DNA of 5,137 bases from Actinomycetota bacterium (GTDB lineage: Bacteria; Actinomycetota; Actinomycetes; Nanopelagicales; Nanopelagicaceae). Location of the stretch: assembly GCA_009705165.1 (NCBI GenBank), contig WLCU01000078.1, forward strand, positions 1 through 5,137, read 5' to 3'. The translations under genes were made by a program, and so were the position numbers. Positions 1-5,137 of the stretch are shown one piece after another. The first letter of the stretch is position 1; every line of letters begins with the position of its first letter. Below the pieces are notes generated by a model. That model was given only the letters and a program-made list of their open reading frames with translations. It was not told the DNA's origin and searched no databases.

Positions 1-103
1 CTAGCCAAGCTGTAACCACATTTCTGTTTTGAGCGTGAAACAAGCGAACTCGTAGTTTAGAGGGCGGGGCGTAATAAGGGAAATCGGCCTTTTTGAATTA
101 CAC

Positions 104-118
104 GCCTGTAACTCAGGC
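104..118 (-). other. small stem-loop just after the MFS gene
   Basis: GCCTG and CAGGC form a 5-bp stem with a 5-base loop, six bases after the MFS stop. No T run follows it on the minus strand, so it is at best a weak 3'-end structure. The rest of 1-123 shows no tRNA, no recognisable RNA and no supported gene. It is locally richer in G and C around 61-70. Confidence 0.25.
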
Positions 119-123
119 CACAA

Positions 124-1290
124 CTAGCCCCGCTTTACGCTAAAAACCGATGTTGCTAGCAAGACTGAAAGGCCAATAAAGACCGCCCCCACCCCTGATG
201 CTGCAGCGACCGCCCCTGCGATCGCCGGAGTTAAGAACTGGCCTAAACGGTTTCCCATCAATCGGGCCGATACGGCTAGTGCCCGCTCGGAGCTTTGGGT
301 TTTTTGAGAAACCAATGACATCGTTAAGGGTTGGCCAATGCCAAGTGAAAAACCTGCAATGAAAACAACGACACCTAATGAAACGACCGAATGTGCAAAA
401 GCCATGGCCAAACATGCAGCAACAGAGACGCATGTGCTCCATAAAAGAAGTTTATAAGTGCTAAACCATGAACTTAACTTGCCAAGAAATAAACGTGACA
501 ACATTGTGGTGCCCGCTCGGATCGCCAAAATCGCACCAATTGCATATGGCGAAAACCCATTTTCAGTTCCAAACAATGGCATAAACACTACGAGCACATC
601 AGCTGCCGAAGATATTGCTAATGAAATATATATTGCAGCAAGAATTCCAGGTCTGCGCATTAGGTCAATTGCTGCCTTATATGTCCCTTTATTTTCTTGT
701 TGAGCTACAACTGTCGGATGCTCACTACGCCATTTAATTACAGGGAAAAGCGCTAGAACTGAAAGAAATAACCCAAGAAGAAATGCATGGGAAGTAGATT
801 TTGGAAGATTGCCATTTGAACCAGCAACAAATACTGCCGCGATAGGTCCAAGCATCTGACCGAATGAGGCGCTAAAAGTGTAAAAGCCAAAGTATTTTTC
901 GTAATAATCTTGTGGTGCTCGGAGCGCAACCATTGATTGACCACCAACCATGCATGCCAAGTGCGATAAGCCAGCAGCAGCTGAAGCAATTGCTAGAAAT
1001 AGAATTGAATTAGAAAAAATCAGAGCGCTAGAGGTTGCAATCATTGCCAACGTTCCCAAAATTATGAATTTCGATTCGCCTAATCGCCCAACAAGTCGGC
1101 CAAACTGTAAAGCCAACAACACAGGAAAGATTGCATAAATCGTTGCAATCAAACCAATCTGCGTTGGGCCTGCATCAAGTTCAATGGCCTTATATGTAAT
1201 CATTGGTCGCAACACATAAATTGTTGCTTGCGTAAGTGTTGATGAGACCAGAAGGGGTTTAGCCCAAGGTAAAAGCTTTTCTGAACTCAT
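124..1290 (-). CDS. MFS permease, probably co-transcribed with tctCBA
   Basis: This is a 388-residue polytopic membrane protein of the major facilitator superfamily, expected to be a cytoplasmic-membrane secondary transporter with about 12 helices; the length is normal for the family. A motif A-like segment after helix 2 (residues 64-75, G-R-L-V-G-R-L-G-E-S-K-F) has Gly where the usual Asp stands. A motif C-like stretch lies at 142-151 (S-F-G-Q-M-L-G-P). A charged central loop at about 187-204 separates the two six-helix halves. A conserved-looking segment R-A-L-A-V-S-A-R-L-M-G-N-R-L-G-Q lies near 336-351. The ATG directly abuts the tctA stop (TAG then ATG) and the upstream Shine-Dalgarno is weak (AAAGAA), so translation probably depends on ribosomes finishing tctA. 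This ties it to the transporter operon. The substrate and direction of transport are unknown; an exporter or importer of a related organic acid is only an inference. It ends in TAG with no strong terminator behind it. Confidence 0.9.
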   Translation of the reverse strand: MSSEKLLPWAKPLLVSSTLTQATIYVLRPMITYKAIELDAGPTQIGLIATIYAIFPVLLALQFGRLVGRLGESKFIILGTLAMIATSSALIFSNSILFLAIASAAAGLSHLACMVGGQSMVALRAPQDYYEKYFGFYTFSASFGQMLGPIAAVFVAGSNGNLPKSTSHAFLLGLFLSVLALFPVIKWRSEHPTVVAQQENKGTYKAAIDLMRRPGILAAIYISLAISSAADVLVVFMPLFGTENGFSPYAIGAILAIRAGTTMLSRLFLGKLSSWFSTYKLLLWSTCVSVAACLAMAFAHSVVSLGVVVFIAGFSLGIGQPLTMSLVSQKTQSSERALAVSARLMGNRLGQFLTPAIAGAVAAASGVGAVFIGLSVLLATSVFSVKRG

Positions 1291-2790
1291 CTATTTCTTT
1301 AGAGAAAACTTCTTTTTAAAGTTCCAGATCAAAGGTCCGATAATCACCAAAATCAAGAGGCTATAAATAAACTTTGGGAAGCCTCCTGCAATGAGTATGT
1401 GCCAATCACCTTGGCTAATCTGCAGCGCACGCTTGAACTGTAGTTCTGCTAGAGGGCCCAGAATTACACCAATAATGAGTGGCGTAATTGGGACGCCAAA
1501 TCTTCTGAACAAGAATCCGAGAACGCCAACTGCCAGTGCAACCTGCAAATCAAAAGTTGAGTTATTAAGTGCATAGGCGCCAAGTAGCGCAAAAGTCGTA
1601 ATTCCTGCATATAAGTAATGACTTGGCACTTTTAGAAGTAATACCCAGAAACGAATCAGTGGAAGGTTTAGGACAAGAAGCAAGGTATTTCCAATAAATA
1701 GCGAGGCGATTAATCCCCAAACAACTTCGGGATTTGTCTGAAAAAGCATTGGGCCGGGCTGAATGTTAAATGATTGGAAAGCAACCAACACAACTGCGGC
1801 AGTTGCTGACGTTGGTAAACCTAAGGCAAGCATTGGAACTAATACGCCAGCAGCATTTGCATTATTTGCTGCCTCTGGACCTGCCACGCCTTCAATCGCA
1901 CCTTTACCAAATTCATCTTTATTTTTAGATAGTGCCTTCTCGACACCGTAAGACAAGAAAGTTGGAACTTCCGAACCACCTGCCGGTATTACGCCTAAAG
2001 GAAAACCAATTGCAGTACCTCTTAGCCAAGGTTTCCATGATCGCTTGAAATCTTCTTTCGTCATCCAAGCTTTGCCACTCATTTTCAAAACACTCATGTC
2101 AATAATCTGATGGCGGCTTGCTAGATAAAGTGCTTCACCGAGAGCAAAAATTGCAACGATGACCGTAACAGTTTCAATTCCATCGATTGCCGCCATGTTT
2201 CCAAAAGTTAATCGCAATGCACCTGATTGAAGATCTGCGCCAACAAGACCTATGACCAGGCCAACTGCTAGAGCAACTAATCCTCGAATCCGTGAAGATC
2301 CAAGCAATGTTCCAACCGTTGTAAAGGCCAGAATAATTAACGCCAAATAGCCTGCAGGCTGAATAGTTAGTGCTACATCTGCCATTACTGGAGCACCAAA
2401 AGCCAAAAGTAAAGTTGCGATAGTTCCTGCAACGAATGAGCCAATTGCAGCGGTTGCCAGTGCAGCCCCTGCACGCCCAGCTTTGGCCATTTTATTGCCT
2501 TCGAGTGCGGTGATTACCGAACCGCTTTCACCCGGCGTATTAAGCAAAATTGAAGTTGTAGATCCACCATACATAGCGCCGTAATAAATTGCGGCAAACA
2601 TAATTAATGCTGAAGTTGGATTAACGGTTAAGCAAATTGGAAGTAGTAGTCCGATAGCAAGGGCTGGCCCAATACCAGGCAAAACTCCCACGAGTGTTCC
2701 CAGAAAAGTTCCAAGTAACCCAAACATTAAATTTGTGGCAGTGAAAGCTGTTTGAAAGCCATCAATTAACATTGAAAAACTATTTCCCAT
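1291..2790 (-). CDS. tctA: TTT transporter large membrane subunit TctA
   Basis: TctA is the large integral-membrane subunit of a tripartite tricarboxylate transporter, the ion-coupled channel that accepts an organic acid from the TctC binding protein. At 499 residues it has the usual length for the family and about 12 hydrophobic segments. It shows the internal two-fold repeat expected of TctA. The first half has G-V-L-P-G-I-G-P at 35-42 and [12 protein letters not shown] with N-T-P-G-E at 69-88. The second half has [15 protein letters not shown] at 266-280, then [10 protein letters not shown] at 301-310 and L-G-L-P-T-S-A at 323-329. These Gly/Pro-rich elements are thought to line the substrate site. 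The ATG lies inside the end of tctB (11-base overlap) and has GAAGGG ten bases upstream. The C-terminus is lysine-rich (F-K-K-K-F-S-L-K-K), which suits a cytoplasmic tail. The family call is firm. The substrate is not: citrate, other di- or tricarboxylates and aromatic acids are all known for TTT systems. Confidence 0.97.
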   Translation of the reverse strand: MGNSFSMLIDGFQTAFTATNLMFGLLGTFLGTLVGVLPGIGPALAIGLLLPICLTVNPTSALIMFAAIYYGAMYGGSTTSILLNTPGESGSVITALEGNKMAKAGRAGAALATAAIGSFVAGTIATLLLAFGAPVMADVALTIQPAGYLALIILAFTTVGTLLGSSRIRGLVALAVGLVIGLVGADLQSGALRLTFGNMAAIDGIETVTVIVAIFALGEALYLASRHQIIDMSVLKMSGKAWMTKEDFKRSWKPWLRGTAIGFPLGVIPAGGSEVPTFLSYGVEKALSKNKDEFGKGAIEGVAGPEAANNANAAGVLVPMLALGLPTSATAAVVLVAFQSFNIQPGPMLFQTNPEVVWGLIASLFIGNTLLLVLNLPLIRFWVLLLKVPSHYLYAGITTFALLGAYALNNSTFDLQVALAVGVLGFLFRRFGVPITPLIIGVILGPLAELQFKRALQISQGDWHILIAGGFPKFIYSLLILVIIGPLIWNFKKKFSLKK

Positions 2791-3304
2791 TGCTTAGCAT
2801 CCCTTCAAACAGACCTGAAGGCAGATTAATATTTAAGCCTTTTGTAAATGAAAAATAGACAATAACCGCAAAAATTAGACTTACTAGAAAATCTTTTGCA
2901 TATTTGCGTGAACCAAATCCATATGAAACGCCAAAAAAACAAATTGTTGCCGCGACTATGTAGCCCGCAGTTTGCAACAAAATCACATGTAGTCCGATTG
3001 CGGCTGCAACGATGAGCAACGTTCGGTAATTCACGGGGATGAGTGGAGCGCCAGATTCATCACCATCAGGAGTTCCGTGGTTTCCTCTTAATAGATCAAG
3101 AATTAAACCCAATCCAATGAGAGAGGTAAAAGCTGCAACGATATAAGGAAATGTCTGCGGGCTAACAATTGAAGAACCCTGTGGAATATCCATTCGTGAT
3201 GTATCCCAGGCAACAAAAATGCCAAGCAGGAAGAGTGAGCTGGCAAATGCCAGCTCACTCTTACCATGCTTGGTAACTTTCTTTAGAATCAAATTAGATT
3301 CCAA
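2780..3304 (-). CDS. tctB: TTT transporter small membrane subunit TctB
   Basis: TctB is the small, poorly conserved membrane subunit that partners TctA. The product is 174 residues, within the family range. Hydrophobic segments lie at about 17-33, 52-72, 94-111, 112-130 and 137-153, and a hydrophilic Gly/Asp/Glu-rich loop lies at 73-89. The C-terminal G-L-N-I-N-L-P-S-G motif (about 136-164) is typical of TctB. The assignment rests on this layout and on the position between tctC and tctA. The start is uncertain. The TTG at 3304 lies inside the tctC end (11-base overlap) with AAGGG only two bases before it. A second in-frame TTG at 3292 (residue 5) has GGA seven bases upstream and may be better placed. 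No ATG fits in frame before the first helix, so a TTG start coupled to tctC translation is likely. Codons 11-28 contain a long inverted repeat described separately. The gene ends in TAG within tctA. Confidence 0.92.
   Translation of the reverse strand: MESNLILKKVTKHGKSELAFASSLFLLGIFVAWDTSRMDIPQGSSIVSPQTFPYIVAAFTSLIGLGLILDLLRGNHGTPDGDESGAPLIPVNYRTLLIVAAAIGLHVILLQTAGYIVAATICFFGVSYGFGSRKYAKDFLVSLIFAVIVYFSFTKGLNINLPSGLFEGMLSNGK
2802..2821 (-). promoter_or_regulatory. hairpin covering the tctA ribosome binding site
   Basis: In the transcript CCTTCA (2821-2816) can pair with TGAAGG (2807-2802) across an 8-base loop. The 3' arm contains most of the GAAGGG (2806-2801) that precedes the tctA ATG at 2790 by ten bases. 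Ribosomes finishing tctB must pass through and open it. This would couple tctA translation to tctB. Confidence 0.35.
3215..3273 (-). terminator. possible partial terminator/attenuator between tctC and the body of tctB
   Basis: Outside the 15-bp stem, CCAAGCA in the transcript (3273-3267) is complementary to TGCTTGG (3228-3222). The full structure is therefore a 7-bp outer stem, a 4 by 2 internal loop, and the 15-bp inner stem. Two bases after the outer stem the transcript has TTTTT (3219-3215). This is the shape of an intrinsic terminator, though the T run is short. Because it lies within tctB it cannot be fully efficient if tctBA are expressed. A partial stop or an mRNA-protecting barrier that raises tctC over tctBA is the likely role. 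Confidence 0.45.
3231..3262 (-). repeat. perfect 15-bp inverted repeat inside the start of tctB
   Basis: The arms AAGAGTGAGCTGGCA (3231-3245) and TGCCAGCTCACTCTT (3248-3262) are exact reverse complements separated by only AA. The same repeat encodes residues 15-25 of TctB at the start of the first membrane helix, using codons such as CTG, GCC, AGC and CTC. In RNA it would make a very stable hairpin beginning about 30 bases after the tctC stop. A perfect 15-bp arm with a two-base centre is not expected by chance in a window of this size. Confidence 0.9.
3261..3276 (-). promoter_or_regulatory. small hairpin that competes with the outer stem of the tctB repeat
   Basis: TTACCA and TGGTAA form a 6-bp stem with a 4-base loop. 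It uses bases 3267-3273 that the outer stem of the larger structure also needs, and shares two bases with the inner stem, so the two forms are largely exclusive. It begins 17 bases after the tctC stop codon, so a terminating ribosome could influence which form appears. Confidence 0.35.
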
Positions 3305-4427
3305 GACCCTTCATTACAGAGTTGATTTCAGGAATGTGCTTTTCAAGGAAAGACTTGAACGCTGTTCCTGCAACAAACTCGTTGTCCCACTTATTTTTCT
3401 TGAGCTGCTCAGCCCAAGCTGGTGAGACGTGCATGATGTCAATTACCTTAACCATGTTGAGGTAATCAGCCTTTGAAAGATCTGCTGGGGCCATGATTCC
3501 GCGCCAGTTTCCGTAAACAAGATCGTAACCTTGTGAAACGAAAGTCTTAGCTTTGATACCAGCAAGTGGTTTGGCTGAAGAGATTCCTAGGTAACGAAGC
3601 TTGCCTGTAGCTACATATGGTGCGAAGTCTAGAGCGCCAGAAATACCAACTTGTGTTGAATTGCTAAGTAGTGAAGTAATAACTTCTGGACCACCTGAGA
3701 ATACAACATAGTTTAATTTCGTTGGATCGATGCCGGCCTTTTGTGCCAGTAGACCCATCACTTGATGATCGACTCCGCCTTTGTTACCGCCAGCGATTGC
3801 AACGCCGTTTGGCTTTGCAGAAAGATCATCCATGAGTTGCTTTAATGTACGGTACTTAGAATTTGCTGGAACAACAATTCCATCGTATTCACGCAAGATT
3901 TTTGCAATTGGTGTTGAGTCCAATAGATTCAATTTAGATTTATTTGAATAAAGTCCACCAGTCATTGCAATACCTGTAACCATTGCAGCTTCTGGCTTTG
4001 CCTTAATTTCTTGGAATGCACCAAGACCAACAGCTCCACCAGCGCCTGGCTTGTAAACAGATGATGCTGAAGTTAACAATCCCTCTGCCTTAAGTGAATC
4101 TGCGATTGCATCAGCAGTTAATGAGTATCCACCTGGGTTTGCTGGAATGGTCCAGTCAATGTTTTTTAGTGGCTTAACATCTTTGTACCACCATTTGTTC
4201 ATGCCCTTAAAAGATCCTGTTGTAACAGCAAGGCATGTCAGATCAGTTCCATCAACGCCACGGCCTTTAGCAATTTTTCCGGCCTTAGCTGCTGCTGCGG
4301 TGCAGTCATCTCCGACTGTTGCTTTGTCAGCAGGCTTGATGGCAGCGTTAGCTGGAAGTGTCGTTCCTGCAAAAACAGCAACTGCAGTTGCTGCGATTGC
4401 GAAACGAATAAAAGAATTCTTTCTCAT
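3294..4427 (-). CDS. tctC: TTT solute-binding protein TctC (Bug family)
   Basis: TctC is the extracytoplasmic binding protein that captures the substrate and delivers it to TctAB. Numbered from the ATG at 4427, it has 377 residues, longer than the roughly 320 usual for the family. Residues 1-28 form a Sec signal peptide: basic M-R-K, a hydrophobic Ala-rich core and a cleavage site after A-N-A. There is no lipobox cysteine. Residues 30-85 are an extra module with C42, C65 and W79-W80-Y81. The Bug-type binding domain follows, with I-P-A-N-P-G-G at 94-100 and P-G-A-G-G at 127-131 (the usual PGG and GAGG loops), A-G-G-N-K-G-G at 212-218, and W-R-G-I-M-A-P at 308-314. The ATG is preferred over an in-frame TTG three bases upstream because GGAG lies eight bases before the ATG. 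It is the first gene of the operon and overlaps tctB by 11 bases. The family is clear; the ligand is not. Confidence 0.95.
   Translation of the reverse strand: MRKNSFIRFAIAATAVAVFAGTTLPANAAIKPADKATVGDDCTAAAAKAGKIAKGRGVDGTDLTCLAVTTGSFKGMNKWWYKDVKPLKNIDWTIPANPGGYSLTADAIADSLKAEGLLTSASSVYKPGAGGAVGLGAFQEIKAKPEAAMVTGIAMTGGLYSNKSKLNLLDSTPIAKILREYDGIVVPANSKYRTLKQLMDDLSAKPNGVAIAGGNKGGVDHQVMGLLAQKAGIDPTKLNYVVFSGGPEVITSLLSNSTQVGISGALDFAPYVATGKLRYLGISSAKPLAGIKAKTFVSQGYDLVYGNWRGIMAPADLSKADYLNMVKVIDIMHVSPAWAEQLKKNKWDNEFVAGTAFKSFLEKHIPEINSVMKGLGI
4185..4304 (-). other. Cys-Cys-Trp module between signal peptide and binding domain of TctC
   Basis: Residues 42-81 of TctC (numbered from the ATG) run from C42 through a Lys/Gly/Ala-rich stretch with G-R-G-V-D-G-T-D-L-T-C65 to a W79-W80-Y81 end. 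The two cysteines could form a disulfide outside the cell. Ordinary TctC proteins start their binding domain soon after the signal peptide, so this is an added module. I recall similar Cys...Gly...Leu-x-Cys...Trp stretches in secreted actinobacterial proteins, but cannot search here. A role in cell-surface retention is an inference. Confidence 0.6.
4344..4427 (-). other. Sec signal peptide of TctC
   Basis: Codons 1-28 encode a positively charged start (M-R-K-N-S-F-I-R), an Ala/Val/Phe hydrophobic core and a signal peptidase I-like end (L-P-A-N-A, with another Ala next). No cysteine lies near the cleavage site, so the mature protein should not be lipid-anchored. Cleavage could fall one residue later. 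Confidence 0.8.
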
Positions 4428-4435
4428 CAATGAGT

Positions 4436-4439
4436 CTCC
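4436..4439 (-). promoter_or_regulatory. ribosome binding site of tctC
   Basis: GGAG on the minus strand ends eight bases before the ATG at 4427 and five bases before an in-frame TTG at 4430. The eight-base spacing favours the ATG as the start. Confidence 0.65.
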
Positions 4440-4444
4440 GTAGT

Positions 4445-4476
4445 TTCTTCCTCCGAGGGTGAAGGCTGAGGAAAAA
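4445..4476 (-). promoter_or_regulatory. leader hairpin upstream of tctC that hides a GGAGG
   Basis: In the minus-strand transcript TTTTTCCTC (4476-4468) can pair with GAGGAAGAA (4453-4445) over nine positions, one of them G-U, with a 14-base loop. The 3' arm contains most of a strong GGAGG (4454-4450) that has no start codon at a usable distance; the working site of tctC is the later GGAG at 4439-4436. It may be a leader structure or a standby ribosome site. The stem is AU-rich at its base, so support is modest. Confidence 0.3.
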
Positions 4477-4487
4477 GTAGTGCCTAG

Positions 4488-4527
4488 AGGTTAGGTTTGT
4501 AAGGTTATTTAGGTAACAAAACGGTAA
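4488..4527 (-). repeat. iterated TTACC/TAACC motifs in the tctC upstream region
   Basis: Reading the minus strand, related hexamers occur as TTACCG (4527), TTACCT (4516), TAACCT (4507), AAACCT (4498) and TAACCT (4493). Starts are 11, 9, 9 and 5 bases apart, roughly one per helix turn for the first four. They fill the space between the map stop and the tctC leader, where the operon promoter should lie. TTACCT at 4516 and TAACCT at 4493 are 17 bases apart and could be weak -35 and -10 boxes, each matching consensus at three of six positions. The alternative reading is binding sites for an unknown regulator. Confidence 0.3.
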
Positions 4528-4531
4528 TTAT

Positions 4532-5137
4532 TTATGCCAAGAGGTTAGAAATCTCAATACCAAACCTTTGTAGCTCGCTTTTGCCACCATCGAGTGAAGT
4601 TAATACGAAAGGTTTGCCATCTGGGCAGATTGCATATGAATGTTCAAAGTGGGCACCCCGAGAACCATCTGTAGAAATGACGGTCCAATCATCTTTTAAC
4701 ACCTTAGTTCGAGCAGATCCACGGGTAATCATTGGTTCAATGGCTAGGGCTAAACCCGGAGTGATTTCAGGACCTTGTCCTGCGCGACCAAAGTTAAGTA
4801 CATGCGGTTCTTGGTGCATCTCAGTACCAATTCCATGCCCACCGTACTCCTGCAAAATTCCATACTTTCCTTGCGAATTGATGTATTGCTCAATTGCATT
4901 ACCAATATCAGAAAGCTTTGCACCATTCTTACCGGCAGCAATTCCCCGCCACATGGATTCTTCGCACACATCCATAAGTTTTTGATCTTCAGGATTTACT
5001 GAACCAACTGCAATTGTGAAAGCGGCATCACCATGCCAGCCATCAACGATTGCTCCGCAGTCAATTGACACAACATCGCCATCATTGATTATTCGATCTC
5101 CTGGAATTCCATGAACAATTTCATCATTGACTGACAC
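4532..5137 (-). CDS. map: type I methionine aminopeptidase, 5' end outside window
   Basis: This is the C-terminal 201 residues of a type I methionine aminopeptidase, the cytosolic metalloenzyme that removes the initiator methionine from new proteins. The reading frame is still open at the window edge. The first codon in the window (GTG) is an internal Val in the conserved S-V-N-D-E-I-V-H-G-I-P segment, so about 70 N-terminal residues are missing. Counting from that codon, the five metal ligands are all present: D26, D37, H101, E134 and E165. The catalytic histidines H9 and H108 are also there. Spacing between these residues agrees with the E. coli enzyme to within one residue. The block I-D-C-G-A-I-V-D-G-W-H-G-D-A-A resembles actinobacterial MapA, the copy usually found with secY, adk and infA. 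About 20 residues follow the last core strand as a tail. Here the next gene downstream is tctC rather than infA. It ends in TAA with no obvious strong terminator. Confidence 0.97.
   Translation of the reverse strand: MSVNDEIVHGIPGDRIINDGDVVSIDCGAIVDGWHGDAAFTIAVGSVNPEDQKLMDVCEESMWRGIAAGKNGAKLSDIGNAIEQYINSQGKYGILQEYGGHGIGTEMHQEPHVLNFGRAGQGPEITPGLALAIEPMITRGSARTKVLKDDWTVISTDGSRGAHFEHSYAICPDGKPFVLTSLDGGKSELQRFGIEISNLLA

Noticed and set aside
86..119. GGCCT (86-90) and AGGCC (115-119) with a T run after the first arm, possibly a terminator.
   Set aside because: The loop would be 24 bases, the T run lies inside the loop rather than after the stem, and no plus-strand gene lies in front of it.
1..123. 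Possible tRNA or structured RNA in the left-hand spacer.
   Set aside because: No T-arm consensus, CCA end, clover-leaf pairing or known riboswitch core could be found on either strand.
1..126. After the MFS TAG the same frame stays open for 40 codons to another TAG at positions 1-3, as if a readthrough extension or a small gene starting at TTG 123 existed.
   Set aside because: An open stretch of 40 codons is common by chance. There is no ribosome binding site, and the codons (several CCG, CGC, ACG, AGG) and the translated product do not resemble the neighbouring genes or any family I recognise.
2349..2360. 12-base perfect palindrome AGCCTGCAGGCT inside tctA.
   Set aside because: About one 12-base palindrome is expected in a window this long, and it lies mid-gene with no other signal around it.
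4502..4516. GGTTA...GTAAC imperfect hairpin after map as its terminator.
   Set aside because: The stem is only about 4 bp, AT-rich and lacks a T run, so it does not support a terminator call.
4581..4985. Long plus-strand open frame (134 codons) opposite map.
   Set aside because: It is antisense to a gene with all catalytic residues in place, has no convincing ribosome binding site, and its translation is Pro/Ser/Cys-rich and unlike a real protein.

Overview
The window looks like a piece of a compact, moderately AT-rich actinobacterial genome. A freshwater lineage of the acI/Nanopelagicales type would fit. Three things suggest this: the methionine aminopeptidase resembles the actinobacterial MapA type (IDCG...DGWHGDAA), the solute-binding protein carries a Cys...Cys...Trp-Trp module between signal peptide and binding domain that I associate with secreted proteins of such bacteria, and the genes are packed with overlaps or no gap. 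The taxonomic call is an inference, not a database result.

All five genes lie on the minus strand, so transcription runs from high to low coordinates. At the right edge is the 3' part of a type I methionine aminopeptidase gene (4532-5137, start outside the window). A 104-base intergenic stretch (4428-4531) follows. It has short iterated TTACCT/TAACCT motifs, a leader hairpin and a clear ribosome binding site for the next gene. Then comes a complete tripartite tricarboxylate transporter (TTT) operon in the order tctC (binding protein, 3294-4427), tctB (small membrane subunit, 2780-3304) and tctA (large membrane subunit, 1291-2790). The two internal junctions each overlap by 11 bases. An MFS permease (124-1290) starts on the base after the tctA stop, so it is probably the fourth gene of the operon. 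The last 123 bases hold no gene I can support, only a small stem-loop.

The three Tct proteins should form a secondary, ion-driven uptake system: TctC captures an organic acid outside the cell, and TctA with TctB carries it across the membrane. The substrate cannot be read from sequence. The MFS protein may export or import a related compound. No TctD/TctE two-component regulator is present in the window.

The most notable non-coding signal is a perfect 15-bp inverted repeat (3231-3262) inside the start of tctB. It is extended by a second 7-bp complementary pair (3222-3228 with 3267-3273) and followed on the transcribed strand by five T. It sits 20 bases after the tctC stop. It could be a partial terminator/attenuator or an mRNA-stabilising element that lets the binding protein be made in excess of the membrane subunits. 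A smaller hairpin (3261-3276) competes with it. I see no wholly new system; the protein families are known, and the interest is in the operon architecture and RNA structure.
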